A stretch of 64,000 nucleotides of DNA from Brevibacillus fluminis (GTDB lineage Bacteria > Bacillota > Bacilli > Brevibacillales > Brevibacillaceae). The stretch covers positions 124,001 to 188,000 of the forward strand of contig NZ_RHHQ01000003.1 of assembly GCF_003710825.1 (NCBI RefSeq). The letters are read 5' to 3'. This document shows positions 43,781 through 51,318 of the stretch, piece after piece (position 1 is the first letter of the stretch; each line of letters begins with the position of its first letter). The notes below the pieces were generated by a model, which made no database searches, was not told the origin of the DNA, and saw nothing but the letters and a program-made list of their open reading frames with translations. The translations under genes were made by a program, and so were the position numbers.

Positions 43781-44168
43781 GCGTTTTCACCTCACCGGAA
43801 CGGATACGCACGCGCAGCAGACGGTCGGAAACGACACCGGTGACCATCATCGCAAGGCCGGTGCCGCACATCACGATCAACAGGACAAACAGCCCTTTGA
43901 CTCCGATCAGCCACGGAAACTTCATGATCCCCACAACCGCAGGGACGAAGAACAAAAGCATGTCGGCAAACAGGATCGCCGCTCCTGCCTCCACCCAATT
44001 TAGGCGCACGACACCTAGCTGAAGACTGAAAAACAGAAGCGCAAGTCCGATCAAGCTGCTAGGAATGCCGATATGCGTATAAGCAACAAACGCTTTTCCG
44101 ATCAGCGAAAACAACAGAATGAGACAAATTTGCGGGAACGCGTGAAGCCACTTCTTCATAGATGACAC
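43758..44168 (-). CDS. cidA: CidA/LrgA family holin-like protein
   Basis: 136 residues, four membrane helices: FPQICLILLFSLIGKAFVAY, IGIPSSLIGLALLFFSLQLG, AAILFADMLLFFVPAVVGIM and GLFVLLIVMCGTGLAMMVTG. Positions such as HIGIPSSLIGLAL and LLFFVPAVVGIM are family signatures. Holin-like partner of the next gene. The LysR gene lies just upstream on the same strand, with an 88-bp gap that may hold the regulated promoter. Confidence 0.92.
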   Translation of the reverse strand: MSSMKKWLHAFPQICLILLFSLIGKAFVAYTHIGIPSSLIGLALLFFSLQLGVVRLNWVEAGAAILFADMLLFFVPAVVGIMKFPWLIGVKGLFVLLIVMCGTGLAMMVTGVVSDRLLRVRIRSGEVKTHAAAKNM

Positions 44169-44256
44169 CCCTCGATCACAATGATAACGATCTCATTCTA
44201 AGGTGCATCGATCCATTCGTAAAATACATATAATACATGAAGTTGATGCAAAAAAG

Positions 44257-45153
44257 TTATAGCTGATCCCGTATCGACCAATTCGCCTCCGCATAGCGGA
44301 TAAAAGCGCGTGCCGCATAGGAAAGATAGCGATCACGTCGGTAAATAAGCACTAGTTTCCAATCAATGTGCGGTTCACTAATCGTAACTGCCTGGATGCT
44401 CCGCTGGTTTAGCCGGCGCACCATCGAGCGCGGCACGAGCGCAATCCCCAGCTGGGTCGCCACCATTTCCCCGACCAAATCCCACAGCTGGCTCACATAC
44501 GCCACTTTTGGCTCGAACCCGGCCTGTGCGCATGCCTGCCTGACCACGTCATGCAAGACGAATTCCTCCGAAAACAAGATGAATGACTCATTTTTAAGCT
44601 CCGCAAGACGGACCGATTCCCGTTCGACCAACCAATGCTCGTTATCCGCGATGGCCACCAGCTCCTCAGACAGCAGCGGCACGGTCTCGAAAAGTGCTTC
44701 ATCGACCGGATGCACCGTGACTGCGACATCCAATTCCCCTTGCTCCACTTGATGCTGCAGCTGCTTGGCCTTGTGCTCCACCATTTGCATCTCGATATCC
44801 GGATATTCTTTACGAAAGCGAGCGATCGTGTGAGGAAACAAGAGCGAGCCGACCGTCGGCATCAGCCCCATCTTCACCCTCCCCCGTTTCATGTGCACCA
44901 GCTCGTCCACTGACAAGGTGAGCTGCTCCATCATCTGCAAAATGGTCTGCGCCTGCTCGAACACCATGGCGCCAGCATCGGTCAGCACTACCTTCCGCTC
45001 ATTCCGGTCCAATAGCACCACGCCAAGCTCCTCTTCCAAGCTCTTGATCATTTTGCTGATCGACGGCTGGGATACAAGCAAGGTTGTTGAGGCGCGCGTA
45101 AAGCTTTTCTGCTTGGCCACTTCCACAAAATATTTTAGCTGCCGTATATCCAT
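44257..45153 (-). CDS. cidR: LysR family regulator (CidR-like)
   Basis: 298 residues. HTH: MDIRQLKYFVEVAKQKSFTR, SQPSISKMIKSLEEELGVVL. The effector-binding domain (about 90-290) starts RGRVKMGLMPTVGSLLFPHT. Its place immediately upstream of cidA and cidB on the same strand matches cidR in staphylococci, which activates cidABC under acetate or overflow metabolism. The start is the ATG at 45153 (GGGGGGG-rich leader); the open frame further up to 45219 lacks support. Repeat copy B lies upstream. Confidence 0.88.
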   Translation of the reverse strand: MDIRQLKYFVEVAKQKSFTRASTTLLVSQPSISKMIKSLEEELGVVLLDRNERKVVLTDAGAMVFEQAQTILQMMEQLTLSVDELVHMKRGRVKMGLMPTVGSLLFPHTIARFRKEYPDIEMQMVEHKAKQLQHQVEQGELDVAVTVHPVDEALFETVPLLSEELVAIADNEHWLVERESVRLAELKNESFILFSEEFVLHDVVRQACAQAGFEPKVAYVSQLWDLVGEMVATQLGIALVPRSMVRRLNQRSIQAVTISEPHIDWKLVLIYRRDRYLSYAARAFIRYAEANWSIRDQL

Positions 45154-45264
45154 AAGCCCCCCCAACCTACAACGTTGTAAGCGATATGTACAGCGAGAAT
45201 TGGTCGTTTCCCTTGCCATTATACGCTTAAATTGTGCTTTTTGCAGGAACCCGACTTTATGAAT

Positions 45265-45351
45265 GTTAGAAAACCTGGCTTCGCCAAGCTTTTTGGCGGA
45301 GCCGCGGTTGCACTTATACTGGATAAGAATTTTTATAAATTCTTATCTGTA
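45265..45351 (+). repeat. Two-hairpin intergenic repeat, copy B
   Basis: Hairpin 1: AACC-T-GGCTTCGCC / GGCGGAGCC-GC-GGTT. A GCACTTATACT linker follows. Hairpin 2: GATAAGAATT / AATTCTTATC, then TGTA. It lies upstream of cidR and abuts the terminator of the GyrI-like gene. Confidence 0.88.
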
Positions 45352-45388
45352 CAAAAAAACCAGCTCCCATAGCGGGTAGCTGGTTTCC
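45352..45388 (-). terminator. Terminator of the GyrI-like gene
   Basis: On the minus strand AAACCAGCT / AGCTGGTTT stem followed by TTTTTGT; its T-tract touches repeat copy B. Confidence 0.85.
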
Positions 45389-45403
45389 CTTTATCGTCTA
45401 GAC

Positions 45404-45883
45404 TTATTTTTTCTCTTGTACCGGAATCAAAATGGTGAAGGCGGGTTGGTTGTCATAGGGATCCTGCCCGAATGGGTATTCCTCCAAATGGGTCAGTCCA
45501 TCGGTGCTGCGGACGTAGCCTTGCTCTTCAATCCATGCATATAGGGTGCGATACGACTGCTCGATATCGTCTCCCTTCTGATGGGCTACCACTGCATACG
45601 TGGTCGGCTCTACAGTTACCGTTTCCCATCCTTCCGGGAGCTGTCCGCCGTCCTCGATCTGAATCGCTGACAGATGGATGAATCGCCCTGGTTCCCGATG
45701 ATACGAGAGCCCCAAATGAATGTCAGGTTCGTTACCGCCCGTAACCACTTGTGCTTGTTTCTTCACCTGTTGCATCACGTCCCGAATGCCCCCGGCAGCA
45801 GCCTCCTCGAACGTGCCTTCCCATTTGATCCCCGCAACCGTGAATGAAGGTTTGTTTTCCAGTCGCGCCTCGATGGTTTTCAT
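45404..45883 (-). CDS. GyrI-like / AraC effector-binding domain protein
   Basis: 159-residue soluble protein with the two-fold SHS2-type pattern of GyrI-like domains: KPSFTVAGIKWEGTFEEAAA, IHLGLSYHREPGRFIHLSAI, WETVTVEPTTYAVVAHQKGD, then YRTLYAWIEEQGY and the closing FTILIPVQEKK. These domains bind small hydrophobic ligands, as in BmrR or SbmC. No DNA-binding part is attached. The start is the ATG at 45883 with TAGGAG upstream. Single gene with its own terminator. Confidence 0.82.
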   Translation of the reverse strand: MKTIEARLENKPSFTVAGIKWEGTFEEAAAGGIRDVMQQVKKQAQVVTGGNEPDIHLGLSYHREPGRFIHLSAIQIEDGGQLPEGWETVTVEPTTYAVVAHQKGDDIEQSYRTLYAWIEEQGYVRSTDGLTHLEEYPFGQDPYDNQPAFTILIPVQEKK

Positions 45884-46048
45884 GTTTATCAACTCCTACC
45901 CTTATTTACATACCAATTATTATTATCTTGAATATACAAAAGGCTTGTAAAGTAATTTTTTCCCTTAAAACCTTTTCATCCATACATGGGCGTTTGTCCA
46001 TTTCTCTGTGCGATTGTCTCGCATACAGTATAGGGGGAGGTGAACGCA

Positions 46049-46279
46049 ATGCCACCATGGTTAGAACGCGCAACCTATTTGATCGGCCAGCCCGTAGGGG
46101 TCTCGCTTGTGGACGGCACAGGTGTGTCCGGCGTTTTGTGTAAAATTGAGCGCGGTCAAATCTACCTGATGCAATATTTGTATCAAGCCCAGTATGCGAC
46201 GAAGCATTACCGCTTCGACCAAATCCAAAACATTACACCTTACCCCGGCTGCTCACCCCAGCCCGGTCCTTATTTCTAA
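46049..46279 (+). CDS. Small conserved-type protein, Sm-like pattern
   Basis: 76 residues: PPWLERATYLIGQPVGVSLV, DGTGVSGVLCKIERGQIYLM, QYLYQAQYATKHYRFDQIQN, then PYPGCSPQPGPYF. The alternating beta pattern with GQPV...G-x-SGVL resembles small Sm-like or YuzF-type proteins of Bacillales, including coat-associated ones, but no firm family assignment is possible. The ATG at 46049 follows GGGGGAGGTG with ideal spacing, which supports expression. Repeat copy C follows. Confidence 0.75.
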   Translation: MPPWLERATYLIGQPVGVSLVDGTGVSGVLCKIERGQIYLMQYLYQAQYATKHYRFDQIQNITPYPGCSPQPGPYF

Positions 46280-46300
46280 TCAACCGCCTTTATCCTTTCC

Positions 46301-46386
46301 ATTAGAAAACCTGGCTACGCCATGCTTTTTGGCGGAGTCGCGGTTGCCCCTATACTGGATAAGAATTTTATAAATTCTTATCTGTA
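46301..46386 (+). repeat. Two-hairpin intergenic repeat, copy C
   Basis: Same architecture as copy B, with GGCTACGCC / GGCGGAGTC in hairpin 1 (one G-U pair, one mismatch) and GATAAGAATT / AATTCTTATC in hairpin 2. It ends TCTGTA, 5 bp before a hairpin at 46392. It lies between two plus-strand genes. Confidence 0.88.
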
Positions 46387-46391
46387 TTCGA

Positions 46392-46420
46392 AAGACCAGT
46401 CCCTTTGGGCTGGTCTTCTT
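46392..46420 (+). terminator. Hairpin/terminator after repeat copy C
   Basis: AAGACCAG / CTGGTCTT stem (extended by CCC/GGG within the loop) followed by CTTTGGG, a weak T-tract. It probably ends the small gene at 46049. Confidence 0.6.
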
Positions 46421-46531
46421 TGGGTCACGTTTCACTGTGGTTGTTATCCGCATAAAATGGCAGCCCATAAGGGATACTTTTCCTGATTCGCATAAGGATC
46501 AATCTCAATTGTGAGCGGAGGACCCCCTTCT

Positions 46532-47719
46532 ATGGCGACGCCAACGAAAGCGATCTTTTTTCGTCATCTGTTTCCAAGCAAACTCGAAAATTGGGAGCGG
46601 TTCGGCTGGTATAAAAAAATGCGTGAGGAAAGCCCAATTCATTTTGATGAACAGGCCGGTGCTTGGGACCTGTTCCTTTTTGACGATGTGGAATGGCTGT
46701 TGAAAGAAGCCTCGCTCTTTTCCTCCGAGCGGCCCACACTGGAGGGAGACGTTCGCAGCCTGCTGAGCCTAGACCCACCAAAGCATACGCAGCTGCGGGC
46801 AATCGTCAACAAAGCCTTCACCCCGCGTGAACTGGAGATGTGGCGTCCGCGCATCCAAACGCTCGTGACGAAGCTGCTCGACGATTTGAAAGGAAAAGAT
46901 ACGGTCGACATCATCCGGGATTTTGCCTATCCGCTGCCCGTCATCGTCATAGCTGACATTCTCGGCGTCCCTTATGAAGATATGGATAAATTCAAAGAGT
47001 GGTCGGACATTTTGGTGGAGGGGCCGAAAAGTATGACGGCCGAAGCCGTCGAATCCCTGCTCACCGAAAAACTGGCCAAGCAGAAGGAAATGTATGCGTA
47101 TTTTGATGAGATCATTGCGCAAAAACGGAAAAATCCGCAAGAAGATTTGATTTCGGTCATCATTTCGGCGGAAGTGGACGGCGCCAAGCTGGCTGACAAC
47201 GAAATACGCGCATTTTGCAAATTGCTGCTGGCTGCGGGGAATGAAACCACAACGAATTTGATCGGCAATGGCATGTATTGCTTATTAGAGGATCGCTCCA
47301 TTTTTGAACGGGTGAACAAGGAGCCCGACCTGATTCCGGGAGCCATCGAGGAAACGCTGCGCTTTCGCTCGCCGGTTCAGGCGATCAACCGATTTGCCAA
47401 GCAGGATATCGAATTGAGAGGCCATTCCATCAAAAAAGGCCAGGAGGTCGTCGGCTGGATCGGCTCCGCTAATCGCGATGAAACGCACTTCCTTTATGCT
47501 GACACATTCGACCCTGCGCGGCAGCAAAACAAGCATCTCGCGTTTGGCAAAGGCATTCACTTCTGCCTGGGTGCCCCACTGGCCCGTCTGGAAGCAGCGT
47601 TGGCTATGCCCGAGCTTATCAACCGCTTTCCCGACATGCGCTTGCCCGAAAACCTGCAGCTCGAACCGATTGTGAGCGGCTTTGTCTACGGCCTAAAAAG
47701 CTTGCCTGTCCAGATATAA
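46532..47719 (+). CDS. Cytochrome P450
   Basis: 395-residue soluble bacterial P450. Heme-binding loop FGKGIHFCLGAPLARLEAAL (ligand Cys about 343), K-helix ExxR in IEETLRFRSPVQAINR, and I-helix AAGNETTTNLIG with the acid-alcohol-like ET. It fits the CYP107/CYP109-type class of fatty-acid, steroid or secondary-metabolite hydroxylases, which need separate ferredoxin partners; none is encoded here. The ATG at 46532 has GGAGG 10 bases upstream; an in-frame GTG at 46511 is less likely. Confidence 0.94.
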   Translation: MATPTKAIFFRHLFPSKLENWERFGWYKKMREESPIHFDEQAGAWDLFLFDDVEWLLKEASLFSSERPTLEGDVRSLLSLDPPKHTQLRAIVNKAFTPRELEMWRPRIQTLVTKLLDDLKGKDTVDIIRDFAYPLPVIVIADILGVPYEDMDKFKEWSDILVEGPKSMTAEAVESLLTEKLAKQKEMYAYFDEIIAQKRKNPQEDLISVIISAEVDGAKLADNEIRAFCKLLLAAGNETTTNLIGNGMYCLLEDRSIFERVNKEPDLIPGAIEETLRFRSPVQAINRFAKQDIELRGHSIKKGQEVVGWIGSANRDETHFLYADTFDPARQQNKHLAFGKGIHFCLGAPLARLEAALAMPELINRFPDMRLPENLQLEPIVSGFVYGLKSLPVQI

Positions 47720-47833
47720 GCCCACAAAAGGATGGACCCACCAATTGAGCAGACACAAAAAATCCCCAAAGATAACCACCGGGATTTTCTGCTACAATCT
47801 AACCATATGCAATTAAGGTTGGGGGTCGAAGAC

Positions 47834-48361
47834 ATGCACAATCTGGGACAATTCGCTTTCCCAGCTCTGCTGATCATCTTTGTTCTGTATCGTCGGATCA
47901 AACGGTCGGTGGGCTTTCAAAAATTTACGCCGCGCCGGATGCGCTTTCGTATGGTGATATTCGCAATCATCGGGCTGTTGCTTCTGGTTGCTGGATACGT
48001 TCATCCGATCCTGTATCTGGCTGACGCTGCTGGCATCGCCTGCGGCATCCTGCTTGCGTTTTTTGCCGTTCGGCACTGTACATTTGAATGGCGCGGTCCC
48101 GATTTGTACCACCGGACACACATCGGGATCGAGATGGCTGTATTGGCGCTCTTTCTCGGCAGGCTCGCATTTCGCTTTGCCTTTATGTTTTCACCGGCAG
48201 GGCAAGCCGCGCTGGCGAATGATCCAACGCAAATGCAGCAATACTCGCGTGACCCATGGACGGCTTTCGTATTCTTCATTTTGGTCGCCTATTACATTTG
48301 GTACTACCGCTTTTTGCTCAAGGAAGGAACCGCTCGCCTCGGCTCTGGCAAAACCGAGTGA
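47834..48361 (+). CDS. CcdC-like membrane protein (DUF1453)
   Basis: 175 residues with about four membrane helices (FAFPALLIIFVLYRRIKRSV, MVIFAIIGLLLLVAGYVHPI, LADAAGIACGILLAFFAVRH, AFVFFILVAYYIWYYRFLL). The pattern YRRIKRSVGFQKFTPRRMRF and HCTFEWRGPDLYHRTHIGIE matches the CcdC/DUF1453 family, named from a Bacillus gene next to ccdA but dispensable for cytochrome c formation. The start is the ATG at 47834 after GGGGGT. It follows the P450 gene by about 115 bp; a terminator follows. Confidence 0.82.
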   Translation: MHNLGQFAFPALLIIFVLYRRIKRSVGFQKFTPRRMRFRMVIFAIIGLLLLVAGYVHPILYLADAAGIACGILLAFFAVRHCTFEWRGPDLYHRTHIGIEMAVLALFLGRLAFRFAFMFSPAGQAALANDPTQMQQYSRDPWTAFVFFILVAYYIWYYRFLLKEGTARLGSGKTE

Positions 48362-48379
48362 TGTCGCAGCCCTTCCTAA

Positions 48380-48415
48380 AAAAGGCAGCAGCTTATCTAC
48401 GCTGCTGCCTTTTTC
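48380..48415 (+). terminator. Terminator after the CcdC-like gene
   Basis: AAAGGCAGCAGC / GCTGCTGCCTTT stem followed by TTCC; also convergent with the SRPBCC gene. Confidence 0.85.
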
Positions 48416-48458
48416 CATACGTGGGATGTGGCAAACCTGAAGGATCATCCCCGCTTTG

Positions 48459-48887
48459 TCAGCCGTTTTGCTCCCTTTCGATCTTTTCCTTAATCGCCGC
48501 CGCCACCTGTTCCCAGTGTACCCTCATTTCTTCCCGGACTGCTGCATTCGCGAGATGCTCTTGGTGAAAGCTGATCGTGGTTTTCTCCCCTTTTGCCGCA
48601 AGAAATCGGATTTGCAGCGTGGAAGGCTTGTCCCACTGCGCTTTTTGCCAGCTAAGACGAAGCTGCTGATGCGGTCTAACGATCCGCAGCTGTCCGTTTA
48701 CGCCTGCATCAGACCCGAACGTTGCCCTGGGTTCAAGCGCAACCATCCTGCTTGCTCCCAGCCACATGTCCGCAATCTCGCCTGTCGTAACCAGCTCCCA
48801 TGCACGTTCAGCCGGAATGGGGAACGTCCGCCTCACGCCGATTTGAAACCCACCCGATTTCGTTTGCCCCGTTACTCTTTGCTCCAT
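48459..48887 (-). CDS. SRPBCC (AHSA1-like) domain protein
   Basis: 142 residues with the START/AHSA1 fold: the N-terminal GVRRTFPIPAERAWELVTTG, the WLG near residue 42, the beta-strand region QQLRLSWQKAQWDKPSTLQI, and the C-terminal helix EEMRVHWEQVAAAIKEKIER. These proteins bind hydrophobic ligands or serve as stress co-chaperone-like proteins. The ATG at 48887 is preceded by GGAGGGAA. No clear partner; function unknown. Confidence 0.83.
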   Translation of the reverse strand: MEQRVTGQTKSGGFQIGVRRTFPIPAERAWELVTTGEIADMWLGASRMVALEPRATFGSDAGVNGQLRIVRPHQQLRLSWQKAQWDKPSTLQIRFLAAKGEKTTISFHQEHLANAAVREEMRVHWEQVAAAIKEKIEREQNG

Positions 48888-49086
48888 CGCCGTTCCCTCC
48901 TTTAATGATGCTTCCTACTTGTTATTATAAAACCGTCGTTAGCCAAAACACAGCGTCATTTCCAGTCCCTTCCTTCACTCCAAGCTGCTCCCGTTATTAG
49001 CCACCATTGGGTAAACCTAAGCAAAAGTCACCATACTACCAATGGAACCAACTTCATTTGTCACTGTGGAAGGGAGCAACACCATC

Positions 49087-50637
49087 ATGACCACGCTTCA
49101 CACCTATTTGACCCAGCGCGCCGCATCGACTCCCCATTTAGAGGCGCTCGTGGCAGCGGATCAGCGCTTTACGTATATGGAATTCAACAACCGCGTGAAC
49201 CAGCTTGCCGCCTACATGCTTGCTGCGGGCGTTACCAAGGGCGATCATATCGGCATCCTGTGCAAAAACAACCACCCTTACCCCACCATCTTGCTCGCGG
49301 CATTGAAAATCGGCGCGGTTGCCATCCCGCTGAACTGGCGACTGACTGCCTATGAGATGCAGGGGATTATGAAAATTGCCGAGCCTAGGATGCTGTTTTA
49401 CGATGAAGAATTCGCCGACACCCTGTCCCTGCTCCGCGGCATAAAGTTCGTGCCCGTCAGCGAGGGCTTGGTGCTTTCGCCCGAATTCGATTCGATCTTT
49501 TCAACTTACTCGACAGCTGAACCCGCCAGCGCCCCGATCAGCGACCAGGACTTGGCCTTCATCCTGTTTACATCGGGCACAACGGGTATCCCCAAGGGCT
49601 GCATGATCGCCCACGAATGTTATGATTTGTACATGCGGCAGCAGCAACCGCACCCCCGGGTCGAGGCTGGCTTGCGCTTTTTGGCCGTCCACCCGATGTT
49701 TCATATGAGCAGCACGTCATTGATCTTCTTTCACATTTTACGGGGCAATACGATGGTGTTCCTTGATGACCAATCCCCCGCCGCCATTCTCGATATGATT
49801 GCAAAAGAAAAGATTCAGACGATGTTTGCCTTTCCGTCCGTTTACGCCCACCTCTGGGAGGAAATCCGCCAAGAGGGACGGGATGTCTCCTCCCTCCTGT
49901 ACGTCTCCGCAGGTGGAACGAAAGTACCGGCCTCGCTCATTCGCCGCTATTTGAAGATGGGCATTCCGATGGGAAGCGGTTACGGCAGCACGGAAGCCGC
50001 TTTCGTTAGCCATTGGAATCCATCCATGGGAATCGACACCGCCGAATCGACCGGAACGCTGATGCCACAGGTACAGGTCAAGATCGTCGATCCGCAGAGT
50101 GGAGAAGAGCTGCCGGCAGGAGAGGTCGGGGAAATCATCGTCAAAAGCCCGTATTTGTTCAAAGGGTACCTCAACAATCCGGAAGCGACGGCGCAGACAA
50201 TCCGAGACGGCTGGATTCATATGGGCGATGCAGGCAAGCTTGATGAAAACGGGCTCCTGTACGTTTCAGGACGCTTTAAGGAGATGATTTTGTTTGGCGG
50301 CGACAACATTTATCCGGCAGAGCTGGAAGAAGTCATTCACAAAATTCCCGGTGTGCTGGAGGTAGCCGTCATCGGCGTCCCTCACGAGGAGATGGGCGAA
50401 GCTCCACTTGCCTGCATCATCAAGCACCCGACCAGTCGCCTTACAAAAGAGGATATCCTCAACGAATGCCGCGAACGGCTAGCAGCCTACAAAATTCCTG
50501 ACGTCATGTTCGTCGACCACCTGCCCAAAAATGGCGTAGGAAAAGTATTGAAGGCTGTGCTAAAAGAACAGCTAGCCGGTGACAAGGCGCCGTCTGCAGT
50601 GAAGAAACTCGATGTCAAGCTCACCTCCACGCCTTGA
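49087..50637 (+). CDS. Class I adenylate-forming enzyme (acyl-CoA synthetase)
   Basis: 516 residues of the ANL superfamily that activates a carboxylic acid with ATP and transfers it to CoA. The P-loop is LAFILFTSGTTGIPKGC (about 160-176), A5 is MGSGYGSTEAAF, A7 is IHMGDAGKLDENGLLYVSGR, A8 follows as FKEMILFGGDNIYPAELEE and the catalytic Lys in A10 is KNGVGKVLK. The chain-length preference is unknown; the family is mostly medium or long-chain fatty acid or aromatic acid CoA ligases. The start is the ATG at 49087 with GGGAG upstream. A terminator follows. Confidence 0.92.
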   Translation: MTTLHTYLTQRAASTPHLEALVAADQRFTYMEFNNRVNQLAAYMLAAGVTKGDHIGILCKNNHPYPTILLAALKIGAVAIPLNWRLTAYEMQGIMKIAEPRMLFYDEEFADTLSLLRGIKFVPVSEGLVLSPEFDSIFSTYSTAEPASAPISDQDLAFILFTSGTTGIPKGCMIAHECYDLYMRQQQPHPRVEAGLRFLAVHPMFHMSSTSLIFFHILRGNTMVFLDDQSPAAILDMIAKEKIQTMFAFPSVYAHLWEEIRQEGRDVSSLLYVSAGGTKVPASLIRRYLKMGIPMGSGYGSTEAAFVSHWNPSMGIDTAESTGTLMPQVQVKIVDPQSGEELPAGEVGEIIVKSPYLFKGYLNNPEATAQTIRDGWIHMGDAGKLDENGLLYVSGRFKEMILFGGDNIYPAELEEVIHKIPGVLEVAVIGVPHEEMGEAPLACIIKHPTSRLTKEDILNECRERLAAYKIPDVMFVDHLPKNGVGKVLKAVLKEQLAGDKAPSAVKKLDVKLTSTP

Positions 50638-50647
50638 TGAGAGCTGG

Positions 50648-50686
50648 GGCGGATCGGGCTAGAATGAGGCCTGACCCGCCTTTTTC
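50648..50686 (+). terminator. Terminator after the acyl-CoA synthetase gene
   Basis: GGCGGATCGGGCT / GGCCTGACCCGCC imperfect stem followed by TTTTT, directly before the marR-like promoter. Confidence 0.7.
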
Positions 50687-50690
50687 CATA

Positions 50691-50719
50691 TTGACAGCCA
50701 ATACGCTCTTTCGTAGAAT
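50691..50719 (+). promoter_or_regulatory. Sigma-A promoter of the MarR-type gene
   Basis: TTGACA (50691-50696), 17-bp spacer, TAGAAT (50714-50719): near-consensus and ideally spaced, with the palindromic operator beginning 4 bp downstream. Confidence 0.8.
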
Positions 50720-50723
50720 AAAA

Positions 50724-50743
50724 AAGTTCGAATTCGAATTAAT
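50724..50743. promoter_or_regulatory. MarR-type operator, site 1
   Basis: The perfect 12-bp palindrome TTCGAATTCGAA within AAGTTCGAATTCGAATTAAT lies at the predicted transcription start of the MarR gene, the usual autoregulatory position. A matching site precedes the MFS gene. Confidence 0.7.
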
Positions 50744-50763
50744 AAAGAAAGGACCGAATCTGC

Positions 50764-51225
50764 ATGCATCCTGACGAGGAAGATTGTTCCCCCCGTTTCC
50801 CTTTTGGAGTCGATGATGCACCCGCAGGCTACTTGCTCAAAATGGCCTCTCATGCCATCAGGCGCGATATTGAGCACCAGCTGCGCCCGCATGGCTTGAC
50901 TCCAAAGCAGCACCATGCCTTGACCATCCTGACGCTCAACCCGGGCATTACCCACACCGATCTGGAAAAGCCGCTTCACATCGAGAAAGCAAGCGTCACC
51001 AGCCTGATCAACGGTATGGAGAAAAGAGGCTGGCTCGTTCGCAAGCAGCATCCAGAAGATGCGCGAATCAAGCAAATCTTCCTGACAGAGGAAGGGATGC
51101 AGATGCACAAGGTGTCCGTTCAGGCCGTTCGTCAGGCACAAGTTCGCTTGAATCAGGCGTTTAGCCCCGAGGAGAACGAGATCTTGCGAATTTTGCTCCG
51201 AAAAGTCGTGAATGCCTACTCTTAA
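50764..51225 (+). CDS. MarR family transcriptional regulator
   Basis: 153 residues. Winged HTH: LRPHGLTPKQHHALTILTLN, TDLEKPLHIEKASVTSLING (recognition helix), MEKRGWLVRKQHPEDARIKQ (wing). Dimerisation helices lie at both ends. MarR proteins repress efflux genes until a phenolic or drug ligand binds. The gene is followed after about 90 bp by a DHA2 efflux pump whose upstream region has a similar palindrome, so it is the probable repressor of both genes. Confidence 0.92.
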   Translation: MHPDEEDCSPRFPFGVDDAPAGYLLKMASHAIRRDIEHQLRPHGLTPKQHHALTILTLNPGITHTDLEKPLHIEKASVTSLINGMEKRGWLVRKQHPEDARIKQIFLTEEGMQMHKVSVQAVRQAQVRLNQAFSPEENEILRILLRKVVNAYS

Positions 51226-51272
51226 CGCCAAGCCCTCATTTGCTTCTCTACAACAGAGGCATTGTGACAAAA

Positions 51273-51291
51273 TAGTTTGAACTCGAACTTA
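51273..51291. promoter_or_regulatory. MarR-type operator, site 2
   Basis: TAGTTTGAACTCGAACTTA shares the half-sites of site 1 (AGTT-T/C-GAA and TCGAA) and lies between the MarR stop and the MFS start, 28 bp before the efflux gene. Confidence 0.6.
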
Positions 51292-51318
51292 TATTTCCTA
51301 CAAAATGGGAGGATTTCA

